The notes under the pieces were generated by a model. The model made no database searches. It saw nothing but the letters and a program-made list of their open reading frames with translations, and was not told the DNA's origin. The translations under genes were made by a program, and so were the position numbers. A stretch of DNA of 64,000 nucleotides. Source: Megalonaias nervosa (lineage: Eukaryota > Mollusca > Bivalvia > Unionida > Unionidae). The stretch covers positions 104,812 through 168,811 of the forward strand of contig JAECUM010004374.1 of the NCBI GenBank assembly GCA_016617855.1, written 5' to 3'. Positions 62,896 to 64,000 of this stretch are shown here, in pieces; the first letter of the stretch is position 1, and each line of letters begins with the position of its first letter.

Positions 62896-63123
62896 ATGGT
62901 ACGGTGTGTTATCCGACCACTGACAGGCGAGATAGTCTGCAGTGACCATTTGAGAGACGACGATTTCGATACCGTCTATAAAATTAAAGAGTCACTTGGT
63001 ATTACGACCATCAGACGATTCCTGCCAAATGCAGTACCAAGCGTGTTTTCTCTCCAGATAACTGAGTCCGTGAACACCAGATCAACAAAAACCAAGGGTT
63101 ACGGCAGGGCTAACAACATGTAA
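62896..63123 (+). pseudogene. THAP zinc-finger domain fragment
   Basis: 75 codons. GEIVCSDHLRDDDFD, then RRFLPNAVPSVF match the C-terminal part of the THAP domain (CxxH...DF...LxxxAVPTxF). The first Cys pair and Trp are not found upstream, where SINE 4 is inserted. It may be an exon of a THAP gene or THAP/P-element-type transposase, or a remnant. Confidence 0.5.
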
Positions 63124-63353
63124 ATCGAGAGAAGCTTGTACAGAAGCGAGAGCTAGCGAGGGTAAAATATTTATACGTCTTTATCTTGCTATATTATTGG
63201 TTGTCAGGGCCTGCCCCTCGCCACAAATATACCTAGCAAAAAACGATCAATGGAAGAGGGCGATTTTAGTGGGAGGGTGTTTGCAAACCATTATAGCCTC
63301 ACCCCTACCCCTCAAAATGAATCCTGTTTTACCATGATGAGAGAGAGAGAGAG

Positions 63354-63411
<58 letters not shown>

Positions 63412-64000
63412 CCCTTGGATTTTAGTTTTGCCCACTCCCCCATTATTATTCCCCCCCCCCCGAAAAATTAATTTGCATGCCCATGCTTATTTCATGCCTG
63501 TTCAACAATAATAATAATGACAAAACAAGTTTTCTGCTAAAGCCAAAATGTTGTGAATACTTGATGTATTGATTGTGTTTAATCCTAAAGACTAATTAAC
63601 CCTTCGTGTTGAGGCACTGGGAGTAAATTGCCTTGTTTGCCAGAATATATACCACTGTCAATGGATGACGGTCTAGGTCAGAGTCAACCCCACAACCCAT
63701 TGCTTGTGAGTGTGAATACTAATGTCTGTTCAATGTGGAGAGTGAACTTTCCATTAATTCCCTGTTTACATGGTTTGTTTAGCTTCACAGTTGATATGGA
63801 TTCCTAAGGCCTCACAAAATGTATCAGCATATGAGTCAATAATTGTGTAATTTTTTTATTGCGGTAAAACTACAATGTATTGGTAATATGTCAAACTTTA
63901 TGATGAACCCTTAGTTGTAAAAGTAAACAAAAAGGTTTGGTGCATCTGTAAACTATTGTTCAGACATGCAAAAGACTTCATGTGTGACTTCCATATCTAC
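63124..64000. other. Host intergenic DNA with GA/GT microsatellite
   Basis: (GA)n then (GT)n at 63341-63409 and a C-run near 63452-63461. No gene seen. Confidence 0.5.

Noticed and set aside
21066..63409. CRISPR array or ordered repeats
   Set aside because: The repeats present are CA/GT/GA/GAT microsatellites and one minisatellite; no direct repeats with unique spacers.

Overview
The window is eukaryotic nuclear DNA from an invertebrate, probably a mollusc. The evidence is AT-rich noncoding DNA with CA/GA/GAT microsatellites, one spliced host exon near 1.3 kb, four copies of a tRNA-derived SINE whose body resembles the metazoan 'Meta' core, and an RTE-like LINE of a kind common in molluscs. 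Host genes are nearly absent. The window is dominated by three virus-like Polinton/Maverick (adintovirus-type) elements, all decayed by stop codons and frameshifts.

Layout. 1-5.2 kb: host DNA with a lysine-rich terminal exon and a SINE. About 5.2-20.3 kb: element A, a full Polinton-type gene set whose terminal inverted repeats (TIRs) are not recognisable. 20.3-22.8 kb: host DNA with a foldback MITE and a SINE. 22.8-61.1 kb: an RTE-like LINE interrupted in its ORF by Polinton B (24466-59410; TIRs of about 250 bp starting AG and ending CT; exact 6-bp target duplication CACAAC). Polinton B is itself interrupted inside its DNA polymerase gene by element C (28590-44596; TIRs of about 595 bp; 5-bp duplication CCTTC). 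61.1-64 kb: host DNA, two SINEs and a THAP-domain fragment. The order of events was LINE, then Polinton B, then element C.

Elements A and C belong to one family with the same gene order in opposite orientation: membrane protein, fibre, packaging ATPase, coiled-coil protein, penton-like minor capsid protein, pVI-like protein, major capsid protein, two basic/hydrophobic core proteins, adenovirus-type protease, zinc ribbon, PLA2-integrase-chromodomain protein, two unknown proteins, an antisense HNH endonuclease, protein-primed DNA polymerase and a small terminal protein. This is a virion morphogenesis set plus self-synthesising replication and integration. Polinton B is a different lineage: an F54H12.2-type major capsid protein, a two-helix membrane protein, a CCHC protein, BIR (IAP-like) genes, tiny F-box-like ORFs, and several small coiled-coil genes at its ends.

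The most unusual signals are non-coding. (1) Two copies of a multi-hairpin RNA in Polinton B show compensatory base changes in several stems. (2) Stem-loops resembling histone mRNA 3' ends, most followed by an A-rich U7-like element, lie after small genes at both ends of Polinton B. (3) Each TIR of element C carries two perfect heat-shock elements, a TATA box and a consensus 5' splice site facing inward. (4) A and C carry a phage-tail-fibre-like protein with a conserved N-terminus, a variable shaft and a conserved head. All functional statements are inferences from sequence reading; no searches or folding programs were run.
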